Below are positions 41,675-50,066 of a stretch of DNA of 64,000 nucleotides, one piece after another. The translations under genes and the position numbers were made by a program. A model generated the notes under the pieces. It ran no database searches, had not been told where the DNA came from, and worked only from the letters and a program-made list of their open reading frames with translations. Numbering within the stretch: the stretch's first letter is position 1; each line of letters opens with the position of its first letter. Source of the DNA: an uncultured Alphaproteobacteria bacterium (lineage in GTDB: Bacteria > Pseudomonadota > Alphaproteobacteria > RF32 > CAG-239); the NCBI GenBank assembly GCA_934273635.1, contig CAKQSV010000003.1:1-64000 (forward strand), written 5' to 3'.

Positions 41675-42976
41675 CTAATTCAATAGCGGCAGGCGAGATT
41701 TTAATTGCGCCCATTTGGAGGGAGAAATTTTTATATTCAGGCGAATTTTGTCTTCAATCAGCTCTTTGGCGCAGATTTGCGCGTTGGCGTGCAACCACGA
41801 CAAAGTTTTGCCGTCAGCGGCGGATATGGTTAGTTGCTGAGGCAAGCTGTTCTCGGAGAGTTTGTCGTCAATCATTTGCAAAAACGCCTCTCGCCCCTCA
41901 CCGCTAACCGCTGAAGTCAGCACCGCATTACCACGGCGCGCGGTCTCTTGTTGTTGCGATTGGTAAGCGTCTTCAGACAATAGGTCGGCTTTGTTCAACA
42001 GCTCAATATAGTTGCTTTGGGTCTCTATGTCTTTCAGTCCCAAATTGCGCAAAACCTCCAACACGTCTTTCTTTTGTTCTTGAGTGTTCACGCCGGCAAT
42101 ATCGCGCACGTGCACCACGACATCGGCCGCCAAAACTTCTTCCAACGTGGCGCGAAACGCCATAATCAGCTCATGAGGCAAGTCTGAGATAAAACCGACG
42201 GTGTCGGACAAGATAACCTCTCGTCCCGAGGGGAGTTTAAGCCGACGTATGGTCGGGTCAAGCGTGGCAAACAACAAATCTTTGGCAAAGACGCCGGCGT
42301 TGGTCAACGTATTGAACCAACTTGATTTTCCGGCATTGGTATACCCCACCAAAGCCACCACCGGATACGGAATTTTTTGACGGGCAGTGCGTTGCAGACC
42401 ACGGGTTTGGCGGACTTTTTCCAAATCTTTTTTGATTTTGAGGATTTTGTCGTCAATAATACGGCGGTCAAGCTCGATTTGCGTTTCTCCGGGGCCGCCC
42501 AAGAATCCGGCGCCGCCGCGTTGACGTTCAAGGTGCGTCCAACTGCGCACCAGACGCGAGCGTTGATAGCTCAAATGCGCCAACTCCACTTGCAACGAGC
42601 CTTCTTTGGTATTGGCTCGCTCGCCAAAAATCTCTAATATCAGCGCGGTGCGGTCTATGACCTTGATTTTGAGTTTTTTCTCAAGATTGCGTTGTTGAAT
42701 TGGGCTGAGGGCATTGTCAACAATCAACAGCTCAATTTCTTTGTCCTGCAAAATCGGCAACAGACTCTCAATATAGCCGCCACCCAGAAAAGTTGACGGT
42801 CTTATTGCGCGCAAGTTGGTTATGTCGCGGTGGACAACATCCAGATTAATCGCCAACGCCAAGCCGCAAGCCTCTTCCAGCCGCGCTTCAGGCGATAGCA
42901 AAATGTGCGCCTCGGGCACATTGGCAAACACAACGGCGGTTTTGACAGCGGCGGTTATATTATTGATTATCGGCAA
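41675..42976 (-). CDS. hflX: GTPase HflX
   Basis: About 433 residues. The N-terminal HflX domain contains GGGYIESLLPIL and LDNALSPIQQRNLEKKL-like sequence (here VDNALSPIQQRNLEKKL), then the helical GGPGETQIELDRRIIDDKI. The G domain has G1 GYTNAGKSSWFN, G3 DTVGFISDLPHELI, and G4 LLNKADLL. HflX binds the large ribosomal subunit and can rescue stalled ribosomes. The start is a TTG at 42976, 17 bases inside hfq; the ribosome site is weak, so the start is uncertain. Confidence 0.93.
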   Translation of the reverse strand: MPIINNITAAVKTAVVFANVPEAHILLSPEARLEEACGLALAINLDVVHRDITNLRAIRPSTFLGGGYIESLLPILQDKEIELLIVDNALSPIQQRNLEKKLKIKVIDRTALILEIFGERANTKEGSLQVELAHLSYQRSRLVRSWTHLERQRGGAGFLGGPGETQIELDRRIIDDKILKIKKDLEKVRQTRGLQRTARQKIPYPVVALVGYTNAGKSSWFNTLTNAGVFAKDLLFATLDPTIRRLKLPSGREVILSDTVGFISDLPHELIMAFRATLEEVLAADVVVHVRDIAGVNTQEQKKDVLEVLRNLGLKDIETQSNYIELLNKADLLSEDAYQSQQQETARRGNAVLTSAVSGEGREAFLQMIDDKLSENSLPQQLTISAADGKTLSWLHANAQICAKELIEDKIRLNIKISPSKWAQLKSRLPLLN

Positions 42977-43187
42977 GGTTAATTTCTACCGGCGTGCTAG
43001 GCATAATGGTTGAAACGGAGTGCTTGTAAATCATTTGCGTAAAGCCGTCGCGACGCAACAAAACGGTGTTGTCATCAAACCAGGTGATAATACCCTGCAA
43101 TTTTACGCCATTGACTAAAAAGACCGTCACGGAAACTTCTTTGTTTTTCAGTTCGCTTAAAAAAGAATTCTGCACATTTTGAGACAT
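42960..43187 (-). CDS. hfq: RNA chaperone Hfq
   Basis: 75 residues. The Sm fold is clear: QNSFLSELKNKEVSVTVFLVNGVKLQGIITWFDD (Sm1) and the YKHSVSTIMPS Sm2 motif. Hfq pairs small RNAs with target mRNAs and stabilises them. It overlaps hflX, as in most Proteobacteria, and follows trkA at 63 bases. Its presence means Hfq-dependent small RNAs are likely in this organism. Confidence 0.97.
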   Translation of the reverse strand: MSQNVQNSFLSELKNKEVSVTVFLVNGVKLQGIITWFDDNTVLLRRDGFTQMIYKHSVSTIMPSTPVEINLADNQ

Positions 43188-43250
43188 TTTCTTATCCTTC
43201 TTGTTATTGTTTGTTTGATGTAATCATAGTCGCAGTTTGTTAAAATAGGT

Positions 43251-44606
43251 TTAAGCAAATATTTTTTCCGCCTTTTTTATGCCCTTGGCGCCAATAAACA
43301 CAATCAGTTTGTCGCCTGCCTCCAAAACCGTGTGAGAGTTGGGGAAAATAAGCTCGTCCTTGCGGCACAGAGCGCAGATTTGGCTGGCGGTGGGCATATC
43401 TATATCTGTGATTTTTTCGCCAATGCACGAGTTTTCGTCACTAACGGTCACCTCCCAGACCTCGCCGAAATTATGCCCCAACGAGTAGGCGTCAATAATT
43501 CTGGCTTTGCGCAATTCCTGCAACATACTTGAGATAATCACCGCCGAGCGGTCGACAATCACGCTATTGATGTTTTCAATAAACGTATTGTATGATGAGG
43601 CGTTGACCAGAGAGATTGACAACGGAATATTGTGTTGTTTGGAAAGCAAAGAAATCAGCAAATTGTCTTTATCGTGCGGAGTGACGGCAATAGCCGCGTC
43701 ACAGGAGCTTATACCCGCCTCTTCCAAAATAACGTCACTCATCATATCGCCGTTGATGACCGCGGTGTTTTTCAAAATTCGCGCCAGATAACGGGCGTTG
43801 TCGCGGTTGTCTTCAATAATGCGGCAGCTCAAAATATTGTCGTCTTTCTCCAAATTGCTCGCCAGATAGCCGGAAATGGCGTTGCCTCCGAAAATCACCA
43901 CTTTTTCGACCGCGCTCTTCTCCAATCCCAGATTGTGAATAACATTATCCAAATCCGTCGTCGGTGTTAAAAAATAAACCACATCGCCACTCTGAATCTT
44001 GTATTCCGGCGCGGGAATAAAGCTATTGTCGTTGCGGATAATGCAAAAAACCTTCAGCTGTGCCTCGGGCAGAATATGCTCCATTTGCATAACGCTCATA
44101 TTTTGCGTGTCCATTTGCGAACGGCATCGAAAAGCCAACATTTGCAGTTTGCGCCCGAACAATGGCGTTGCCGCCGTCATGCCGGGGTGTTTGAGCAACG
44201 CATCTATCGCTTTGGCTATTTCGGTCTCAGGAGAGATAATCAAATCAATCGGAATTTTTTTATCACCAAACAGACCGCCCCACAAGGGATTGAGAAAATC
44301 TTGATTGTCAATACGGGCAATTTTTTTGGGAATATTAAACACCGAAGCCGCCACCTCGCAGGTTATCATATTCACCTCGTCGACACCGGTCGCCGCTATC
44401 AACATATCAGCATCCGCCGCGCCGGCTTTTTCCAAAACCTCGGGGTGCGACGACGTGCCGAGCACCGGCTGAATATCAAACTCTTTGGCAATGGCGTTCA
44501 GGCTTGCGGAATCGCTGTCAATCACCACAATATCGTTGTTACCCAACACCAAATAGCTGACAATACTGCGACCGACGTTGCCGGCGCCACAAACAATAAT
44601 TTTCAT
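43251..44606 (-). CDS. trkA: Trk system potassium uptake protein TrkA
   Basis: 451 residues with two tandem RCK modules. The first Rossmann motif is GAGNVGRSIVSYL, followed by a TrkA_C domain; the second begins KVVIFGGNAISGYLASNLE, with its own TrkA_C (EVWEVTVSDENSCIGEKI). TrkA is the cytoplasmic NAD(H)-binding gate regulator of the TrkH potassium channel; no trkH lies in the window. Its ATG overlaps the dusB stop (ATGA). In many Alphaproteobacteria trkA lies between the ntr genes and hfq. Confidence 0.95.
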   Translation of the reverse strand: MKIIVCGAGNVGRSIVSYLVLGNNDIVVIDSDSASLNAIAKEFDIQPVLGTSSHPEVLEKAGAADADMLIAATGVDEVNMITCEVAASVFNIPKKIARIDNQDFLNPLWGGLFGDKKIPIDLIISPETEIAKAIDALLKHPGMTAATPLFGRKLQMLAFRCRSQMDTQNMSVMQMEHILPEAQLKVFCIIRNDNSFIPAPEYKIQSGDVVYFLTPTTDLDNVIHNLGLEKSAVEKVVIFGGNAISGYLASNLEKDDNILSCRIIEDNRDNARYLARILKNTAVINGDMMSDVILEEAGISSCDAAIAVTPHDKDNLLISLLSKQHNIPLSISLVNASSYNTFIENINSVIVDRSAVIISSMLQELRKARIIDAYSLGHNFGEVWEVTVSDENSCIGEKITDIDMPTASQICALCRKDELIFPNSHTVLEAGDKLIVFIGAKGIKKAEKIFA

Positions 44607-45583
44607 TTTTCATCCTCGCTTTGCTGTGCGCAAAAATCAAAATAGCGGTTAATTTCGTCATAAGCCTGCACATAATCGGTGATGTGCATATAGGTTTCGC
44701 GAAAACGTTTGGCGTCGCGCAGACTTTTGCAATACCAACATACATATTTGCGAGAGATTTGCAAGGCCATATCCTCGCCGTAATATTCAATCAAGTATTG
44801 TAAATGGCGCAACAAAATCTCTTTAATCTCGGTCACGGTCGGCGCGGGCGATAAAGTGCCGTGTTCTAAATATTCGTGCGTGCGCGCAATCAGCCACGGC
44901 GCGCCCAATACGCCTCGGGCAATCATAACGCCGTCGCAACCGCTTTGCGCCAGACGCTCAGCCGCTTGTTGCGGCGAGGTAATATCACCATTGCCAATCA
45001 CCGGAATTTTAACATTTTCCTTCACCTGACGGATAACATCCCAATCAGCAGAGCCGGAATAAAACTCACTGCGGGTGCGACCATGCACCGTCAGATAAGC
45101 CGCGCCGCAATCCTCGCACATTTTAGCAAACTCAACCGCGTTAACATGGTTGCAGTCCCAACCTTTGCGGAATTTTACACTCACTCTTAACTTGGTGTTT
45201 TTGATTGTAGTCTCAATTATTTGCGAGGCTAACTTAATGTCTTTCATTAAGTATGAACCGGAATTGTTGTTCACGATTTTTTTGACGGGGCAGCCCATAT
45301 TGATGTCAACGGAACAAGCGCCAAGTTGCTCGATCATCTTGACCGCATCGGCAAACAACGCGGGGGCTCCGCCCACCAACTGCACCACCACCGGATAAGG
45401 CTCGTCCCGCACGTCCGCAATGCGGTAGGTCTTGGGGTTGCGCCACTGCAAAGCGTTGACTGCCACCATCTCAGAGACAATCACGCCCTTGCCGAACGAT
45501 GACACCAATCGGCGCAACGGGCGGTCGGTGATGCCGGCCATGGGGGCTAAAAAAACGCGACTGTCAAATCCTAAATTGTTCAT
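44603..45583 (-). CDS. dusB: tRNA-dihydrouridine synthase DusB
   Basis: 326 residues. DusB reduces uridines of tRNA using FMN and NADPH. Features are FLAPMAGITDRPLRRLVSSFG, VVQLVGGAP, DINMGCPVKKIVNNNSG with the active-site Cys, LTVHGRTRSEFYSGSADW, IGNGDITSPQQA, and GCDGVMIARGVLGAPW. In Alphaproteobacteria dusB (nifR3) usually starts the ntrBC-ntrYX-trkA-hfq-hflX run; here trkA follows directly. Overlaps both neighbours by four bases. Confidence 0.95.
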   Translation of the reverse strand: MNNLGFDSRVFLAPMAGITDRPLRRLVSSFGKGVIVSEMVAVNALQWRNPKTYRIADVRDEPYPVVVQLVGGAPALFADAVKMIEQLGACSVDINMGCPVKKIVNNNSGSYLMKDIKLASQIIETTIKNTKLRVSVKFRKGWDCNHVNAVEFAKMCEDCGAAYLTVHGRTRSEFYSGSADWDVIRQVKENVKIPVIGNGDITSPQQAAERLAQSGCDGVMIARGVLGAPWLIARTHEYLEHGTLSPAPTVTEIKEILLRHLQYLIEYYGEDMALQISRKYVCWYCKSLRDAKRFRETYMHITDYVQAYDEINRYFDFCAQQSEDEK

Positions 45584-45915
45584 GCTTTCACATCAAAGTT
45601 ACGGTTGTTCTTATGCATAAAGTCAATCACAACCTTATGTTTTTGTTCTAATGTCGACAAGTGATTATACGCATCCGCCGCATATTCCGCCGGTGTTAGA
45701 TTTTGCTCGGTAAGAGCGAATTGTTGAATATTAAACTTATTATCTCCGTTCAGTGTATTGATATTGCTGCGCAAATCGTTATTCAGCGATAATATGAAAT
45801 CATCGTTTGCAACCGCCGATGAGGTGGTTGCATCGGTCTTTCGCTCTTTTAAGCGGCTGACGTATTGCCTGATTTGCGCGGTGACGCTGTTATTTAAGTT
45901 TATATTCTCAGACAT
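45580..45915 (-). CDS. Small helical hypothetical protein
   Basis: 111 residues, no signal peptide, no membrane segment, rich in Asn and Gln. Predicted mainly helical (ITAQIRQYVSRLKERK-like start, DAYNHLSTLEQKHKVVIDFMHKNN end). No family recognised. It lies 15 bases after the giant coiled-coil gene and overlaps dusB by four bases, so all three are likely co-expressed. Confidence 0.65.
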   Translation of the reverse strand: MSENINLNNSVTAQIRQYVSRLKERKTDATTSSAVANDDFILSLNNDLRSNINTLNGDNKFNIQQFALTEQNLTPAEYAADAYNHLSTLEQKHKVVIDFMHKNNRNFDVKA

Positions 45916-45929
45916 CTGCTACCTGTTTA

Positions 45930-48900
45930 TCAGTTGAGTTTGTCCAGTGCTTTGGCAATCACATAATAAACCTTGCCGACATCTGACCCCGAGATAACCG
46001 AGAGCAAAACCCCTGCCCGCTCATTGCCTTTGGCCTTGCTGATGAGCATTTCAAAATCAGCCACATAACGGTTGACAAGACTGCGGAAGTCAGCGTTTTC
46101 CTCATATTCCTTGCGGATAGCGCCAATCTGGTTTTTGGTCATCACTTTGGCTAAATATCTGACAAATGCCGCCGTGTCGCCGCTGTAATACTTTTTCCAA
46201 ATCTCTTCTTCTGTGGTTGGATTGAAAATGCGGTTAATATCAATCGCCACGGTTTCCATCCGTTCAAACAACGTCGCCGCGTCTTTCAAAAAGCTGTCAA
46301 CCTGAACCTCTTGATATTTAGTCTCGAGTTTGCGCAGATTCTCTGCCGCTTTCAACGAGGTGGAGTCAATAATCTCGGACTGACGTTCAAAGACTTTGGT
46401 GAACTCATCAGATTGTTCCAACCACATTTTACCCTTAACGCTGAGGTCTTCCGAGCCGTTTTTGAGAGCGTCCATAGCCGCGTTTACTTTAAGCAACGTG
46501 TCTTCCGTAATACCGCTCAGCACGCCGGACTGTTTCAAAAACACCTCGCCTGACGAGCGGATGTCGTTGGAAATTCGCTCGGCATTGGCGGCGATTTCAT
46601 TAATGCTGGCACGCATTTTATCGCCGGCGTTGCTCATGTGTTTGGCGGTCAGTTGAGTGGAATCCTCCAACTGCAGGCTCAATTCTTTGAGTTGCGCGCC
46701 AATACCATTGATTTGTTCAAAGGCTTTGCCGGCGCGTTTACTCAACTGATTTGACGCCTCGTTCAAAACCACGTTAAAGCTGTCAACCAAGTGTTTGGTG
46801 TCTTCAGAAATTTTTATCATCTTGTCGTTTTGTTGCGAAATCAGGTTATTAACCTCAACCACGCCACTGCTCGCCTCTGCCGTAACAGTGTTGAAACCGG
46901 CGACATAGTCTTGGTATTTGGTGATAACGCCGTCAACACGTTTGTTGGTGTTGTTGACGGTCTCGGTCAACGTGTCGCTCAGGTTGTTTAACGACATCCC
47001 CGCAGACTCAATACTGCTGACAGATTGTTTTGAAACCTTACTAACATCTTCACCCGCTTTGATAATTCTATCACTCAACGCATTGATTTCAAAAGCTAAT
47101 TTACTACTTGTATCAAACACGCTTGCGGTGTTGTTTTGGAACAGGGCTTCAATCTCTTTCATCTTGGTACTGACATCGTTTGCCGCATCGGACAAATATT
47201 TGTATTGCTGTGCCAAAGACGCCTCACCCAAACGGGTTTGGGTCGATACCAGATTCACAACATCGGCAATGCTGTCTTTTTGCTTGTTAAAACTACCGCT
47301 GATTTGCTCGGACTGGCTCTTGATTTTGGTCAGACTGCCATCCAAACTCTTGACCTGACTTTCTAAAATTTGTGCAATATTGCGGCTATCAGTCAATAGT
47401 GAGCGTCCGCTCTCTTTCAGGCGGTTGCAGCTGGTATTAATCTCAGATCCGGCGACGGAACTCTCCTCTTTAATCGCCTGAAGATAGTTGTTAAAACCGC
47501 CCAAAGTTTTGTTCAAATCTTCGCTGACGGCCTTGATTTTGCCGCTGATAACGCTAATAGAATCTTCAACCTCTTGGTTTTGTTGGTTGAGAATATTATT
47601 AACATTGAGCAACTTATCAATCGTTTGGTTGGAGGTGTTGTTCAACAGCAAGGCTTTTTTAGAGAACTCTTCTTCAAAACCGGCCATACGATTAAAGACG
47701 CGGTCGCTGCTTTGCTCCAACATCATAATCTGATTTTTGAGAGTATCGTTAATGGAGACGGTATTCTCGGAAAGTTTGTCGCAAATATTGAAAAATTCGG
47801 ACTGCTGATTTTTGAACAACAGATTGATAGTGGCGGCTTTTTCATCTAAGGCCTGAACCATATCTGCCACATAATGCGCGGTGTTTTCCGCCGTGCTGTT
47901 CAAAATTGACGACTGCTGATTGAACAGTTCAAGCAGTTTGTTGTGCTTGTTGGTGGTGTTGTCGGTCGCGCCGTTGACAGCTTTGATTTGCGCCTCTAAA
48001 ATTGAGGCCACGTTCTCGGCACGGGAGACAATATTTTGCACCAAATTTTCAAGGTTCGACTGGTTGTCACGCAGGTTTGATGAAAAATCGCCGACTTTTG
48101 CCAAAGCCTGATCCGACAACAAAGCAAACTGCTGCGTTTGGGTTTGCAACTCTTGAGTGGCGCCGTTGGCTCGACCAATCACCTCTGACGACTGTTTCAA
48201 ACTGTTTTCAAGTTCGTTGTTCATACGTTTAACGGCGTTGACGGTTTCGTCATCAATTGAGTTTGCCATACGCAACAGGTCGTCCATTTGTTGTTTAAGG
48301 GTGTCTTTGCTGTTTTCAATTTTGACCAAAGCCGCAGACAACAGTTTGTTTTGCTGTTCCATAACCGAGCTGTTTAACTGCCCTTGGGTTGACAAGGTGT
48401 CGGAAATTTTCTGCAGGCTGTCAGACTGGCGGGTAATAAGGGTTTCGACCTCTTTCACACTGTCAATCAGCACATTGGCCGAGGATTTGGCATTACCGAC
48501 GTTGGTTTGCATTTTTTCGCACACGCGATCAATAACCCCCTCAACATTAAGCGCCGTTGCCGACATGGAGTTGCTTCTGTCCTCAAGCTCAAGGCACAAA
48601 GCCTTGGTGGTTTCAACCGAACTGAGCTGTTCCTGATGAAGCGACTTTATCTTATCATCAAAGGTTTCCGAAGCACTCACAACATTGGTGACCGCGGCTT
48701 GAGAAATGTCTTGCAAACGTTGCAATTTATCGGCCATGTGCGCGTCAACATCGTTCATACTCTGGTTAATTGTGTCGGCCAAACCGGTTAAATCCTGCAC
48801 TTTCATATCAATACAGTCCGAAATGGTTTTGGTACGCGAAATAATGGCGTCAACCTCTTTGTTCAGATTGCTGCGGAACTCTTCAAATTTACCGGACGCC

Positions 48901-49922
48901 AAAACCGAAGTTTTATCCAGATTTTTAAGATAATCTAAAATCTGCCCCGACTGATTGGCGAACGTTTTTTCAACATTAGCCGATTTTTCTTGCAGTTGCT
49001 TGTAAATATCCTGATAATTGGCAATAATTCCGGCCGAAAGTTTCTCCAGACGGGTGCTCTGAGCGTTGATAAAACTGCTGATACTGTCAAAATCGTTATT
49101 GAGCTTGGATGAGCATTTGTTCAACAGCTCGCTGTTCATATTCACAATTTGGTTTTGTCCGCTATACATTTTGTTCAGTTCGCCCGAGGCCGACTGAATA
49201 TTTTCCAACTGTTGCTTGATGGTGCCGGTCACCTGTTCCATTTCGGTTTTGACGGTGTTGGCCGTGGCGGAAAAATCGGTAATGCGTTTTTCAATAACGT
49301 TGGCCGTGGTGTTGACTTTGTCATTGATATAATCCAAACCCTGCGACATCAGTTTCATACCGTCGTTCAACTCGTTCATGGTGGTGCCAGAATAGCCTTG
49401 CAACACCGAGACCAACTTTGAAAAGTCCGTCACATGCTGTCCTAACTCGGTTTTAATGCGGTCGGTTTCTTCAGTAGCCTGTTTGGTGGCCTGACGAAGT
49501 TCCAACACCTGCGCGCGGATGGCGTCCGTCATCGCCTTTGAGGTTTGCGCCGCGCCGTCTTCAGGATAAACCAACTGATTCATATAAGCGTGCAATAATT
49601 TGGCCTCTTGCTTAAAACTGGCACCGCGGTCGATATAAGCAATCACCATCCAGATAATTGCCAATGGCAAAGTTATGCCGGCCAGAAAACCGCCAAACTC
49701 ATCGGGCATCATCAAAAACAGGTTAGACCAGCCGAAAAACTGGGTGATGTATATAATCACCACCAAAAACCAAACCGAGCTGATACCGAGCATAAGTTTA
49801 TAGAGCTTGCCGGCGTCCTTACGGATGCTGTCTTCGGCAGGCGTTTCAACTTGCGGTTCTTCGGTCATAAATTGCGGAATTTTAACGGCATTGACGTTCG
49901 GCTGATTTTGCTGTTCAGGCAT
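45930..49922 (-). CDS. Giant coiled-coil inner-membrane protein
   Basis: About 1,330 residues from the ATG at 49922 (GGGG upstream). Residues ~1-40 are polar; two hydrophobic segments follow (YKLMLGISSVWFLVVIIYI and FLAGITLPLAIIWMVIAYI). Almost all of the remaining ~1,200 residues are heptad-patterned, with repeated short motifs such as GNSS/NQTIDKL/QSSEV typical of long coiled coils of the methyl-accepting chemotaxis type, but with no sensor domain, no methylation motif and no C-terminal pentapeptide recognised. A short globular end (ERAGVLLSVISGSDVGKVYYVIAKALDKLN) is visible. It lies downstream of rpoD on the same strand. Possible polar organiser or envelope scaffold; function unknown. Confidence 0.75.
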   Translation of the reverse strand: MPEQQNQPNVNAVKIPQFMTEEPQVETPAEDSIRKDAGKLYKLMLGISSVWFLVVIIYITQFFGWSNLFLMMPDEFGGFLAGITLPLAIIWMVIAYIDRGASFKQEAKLLHAYMNQLVYPEDGAAQTSKAMTDAIRAQVLELRQATKQATEETDRIKTELGQHVTDFSKLVSVLQGYSGTTMNELNDGMKLMSQGLDYINDKVNTTANVIEKRITDFSATANTVKTEMEQVTGTIKQQLENIQSASGELNKMYSGQNQIVNMNSELLNKCSSKLNNDFDSISSFINAQSTRLEKLSAGIIANYQDIYKQLQEKSANVEKTFANQSGQILDYLKNLDKTSVLASGKFEEFRSNLNKEVDAIISRTKTISDCIDMKVQDLTGLADTINQSMNDVDAHMADKLQRLQDISQAAVTNVVSASETFDDKIKSLHQEQLSSVETTKALCLELEDRSNSMSATALNVEGVIDRVCEKMQTNVGNAKSSANVLIDSVKEVETLITRQSDSLQKISDTLSTQGQLNSSVMEQQNKLLSAALVKIENSKDTLKQQMDDLLRMANSIDDETVNAVKRMNNELENSLKQSSEVIGRANGATQELQTQTQQFALLSDQALAKVGDFSSNLRDNQSNLENLVQNIVSRAENVASILEAQIKAVNGATDNTTNKHNKLLELFNQQSSILNSTAENTAHYVADMVQALDEKAATINLLFKNQQSEFFNICDKLSENTVSINDTLKNQIMMLEQSSDRVFNRMAGFEEEFSKKALLLNNTSNQTIDKLLNVNNILNQQNQEVEDSISVISGKIKAVSEDLNKTLGGFNNYLQAIKEESSVAGSEINTSCNRLKESGRSLLTDSRNIAQILESQVKSLDGSLTKIKSQSEQISGSFNKQKDSIADVVNLVSTQTRLGEASLAQQYKYLSDAANDVSTKMKEIEALFQNNTASVFDTSSKLAFEINALSDRIIKAGEDVSKVSKQSVSSIESAGMSLNNLSDTLTETVNNTNKRVDGVITKYQDYVAGFNTVTAEASSGVVEVNNLISQQNDKMIKISEDTKHLVDSFNVVLNEASNQLSKRAGKAFEQINGIGAQLKELSLQLEDSTQLTAKHMSNAGDKMRASINEIAANAERISNDIRSSGEVFLKQSGVLSGITEDTLLKVNAAMDALKNGSEDLSVKGKMWLEQSDEFTKVFERQSEIIDSTSLKAAENLRKLETKYQEVQVDSFLKDAATLFERMETVAIDINRIFNPTTEEEIWKKYYSGDTAAFVRYLAKVMTKNQIGAIRKEYEENADFRSLVNRYVADFEMLISKAKGNERAGVLLSVISGSDVGKVYYVIAKALDKLN

Positions 49923-50031
49923 AATATTCCCCATAAAATAATTATTACACTATAAACGCCCTTACTCTACACTAATTTTTTTTGATTTTAAAACATTAAA
50001 ACACTTTGCGATTGACTTATCCACACCACCG

Positions 50032-50060
50032 ACAAAAAAGAGCCTTTTTCAAGGCTCTTT
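50032..50060 (-). terminator. Intrinsic terminator of rpoD
   Basis: On the minus strand AAAGAGCCTT / AAGGCTCTTT with a GAAA loop and a TTTTT tail, seven bases after the rpoD stop. Confidence 0.9.
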
Positions 50061-50066
50061 GGATTT

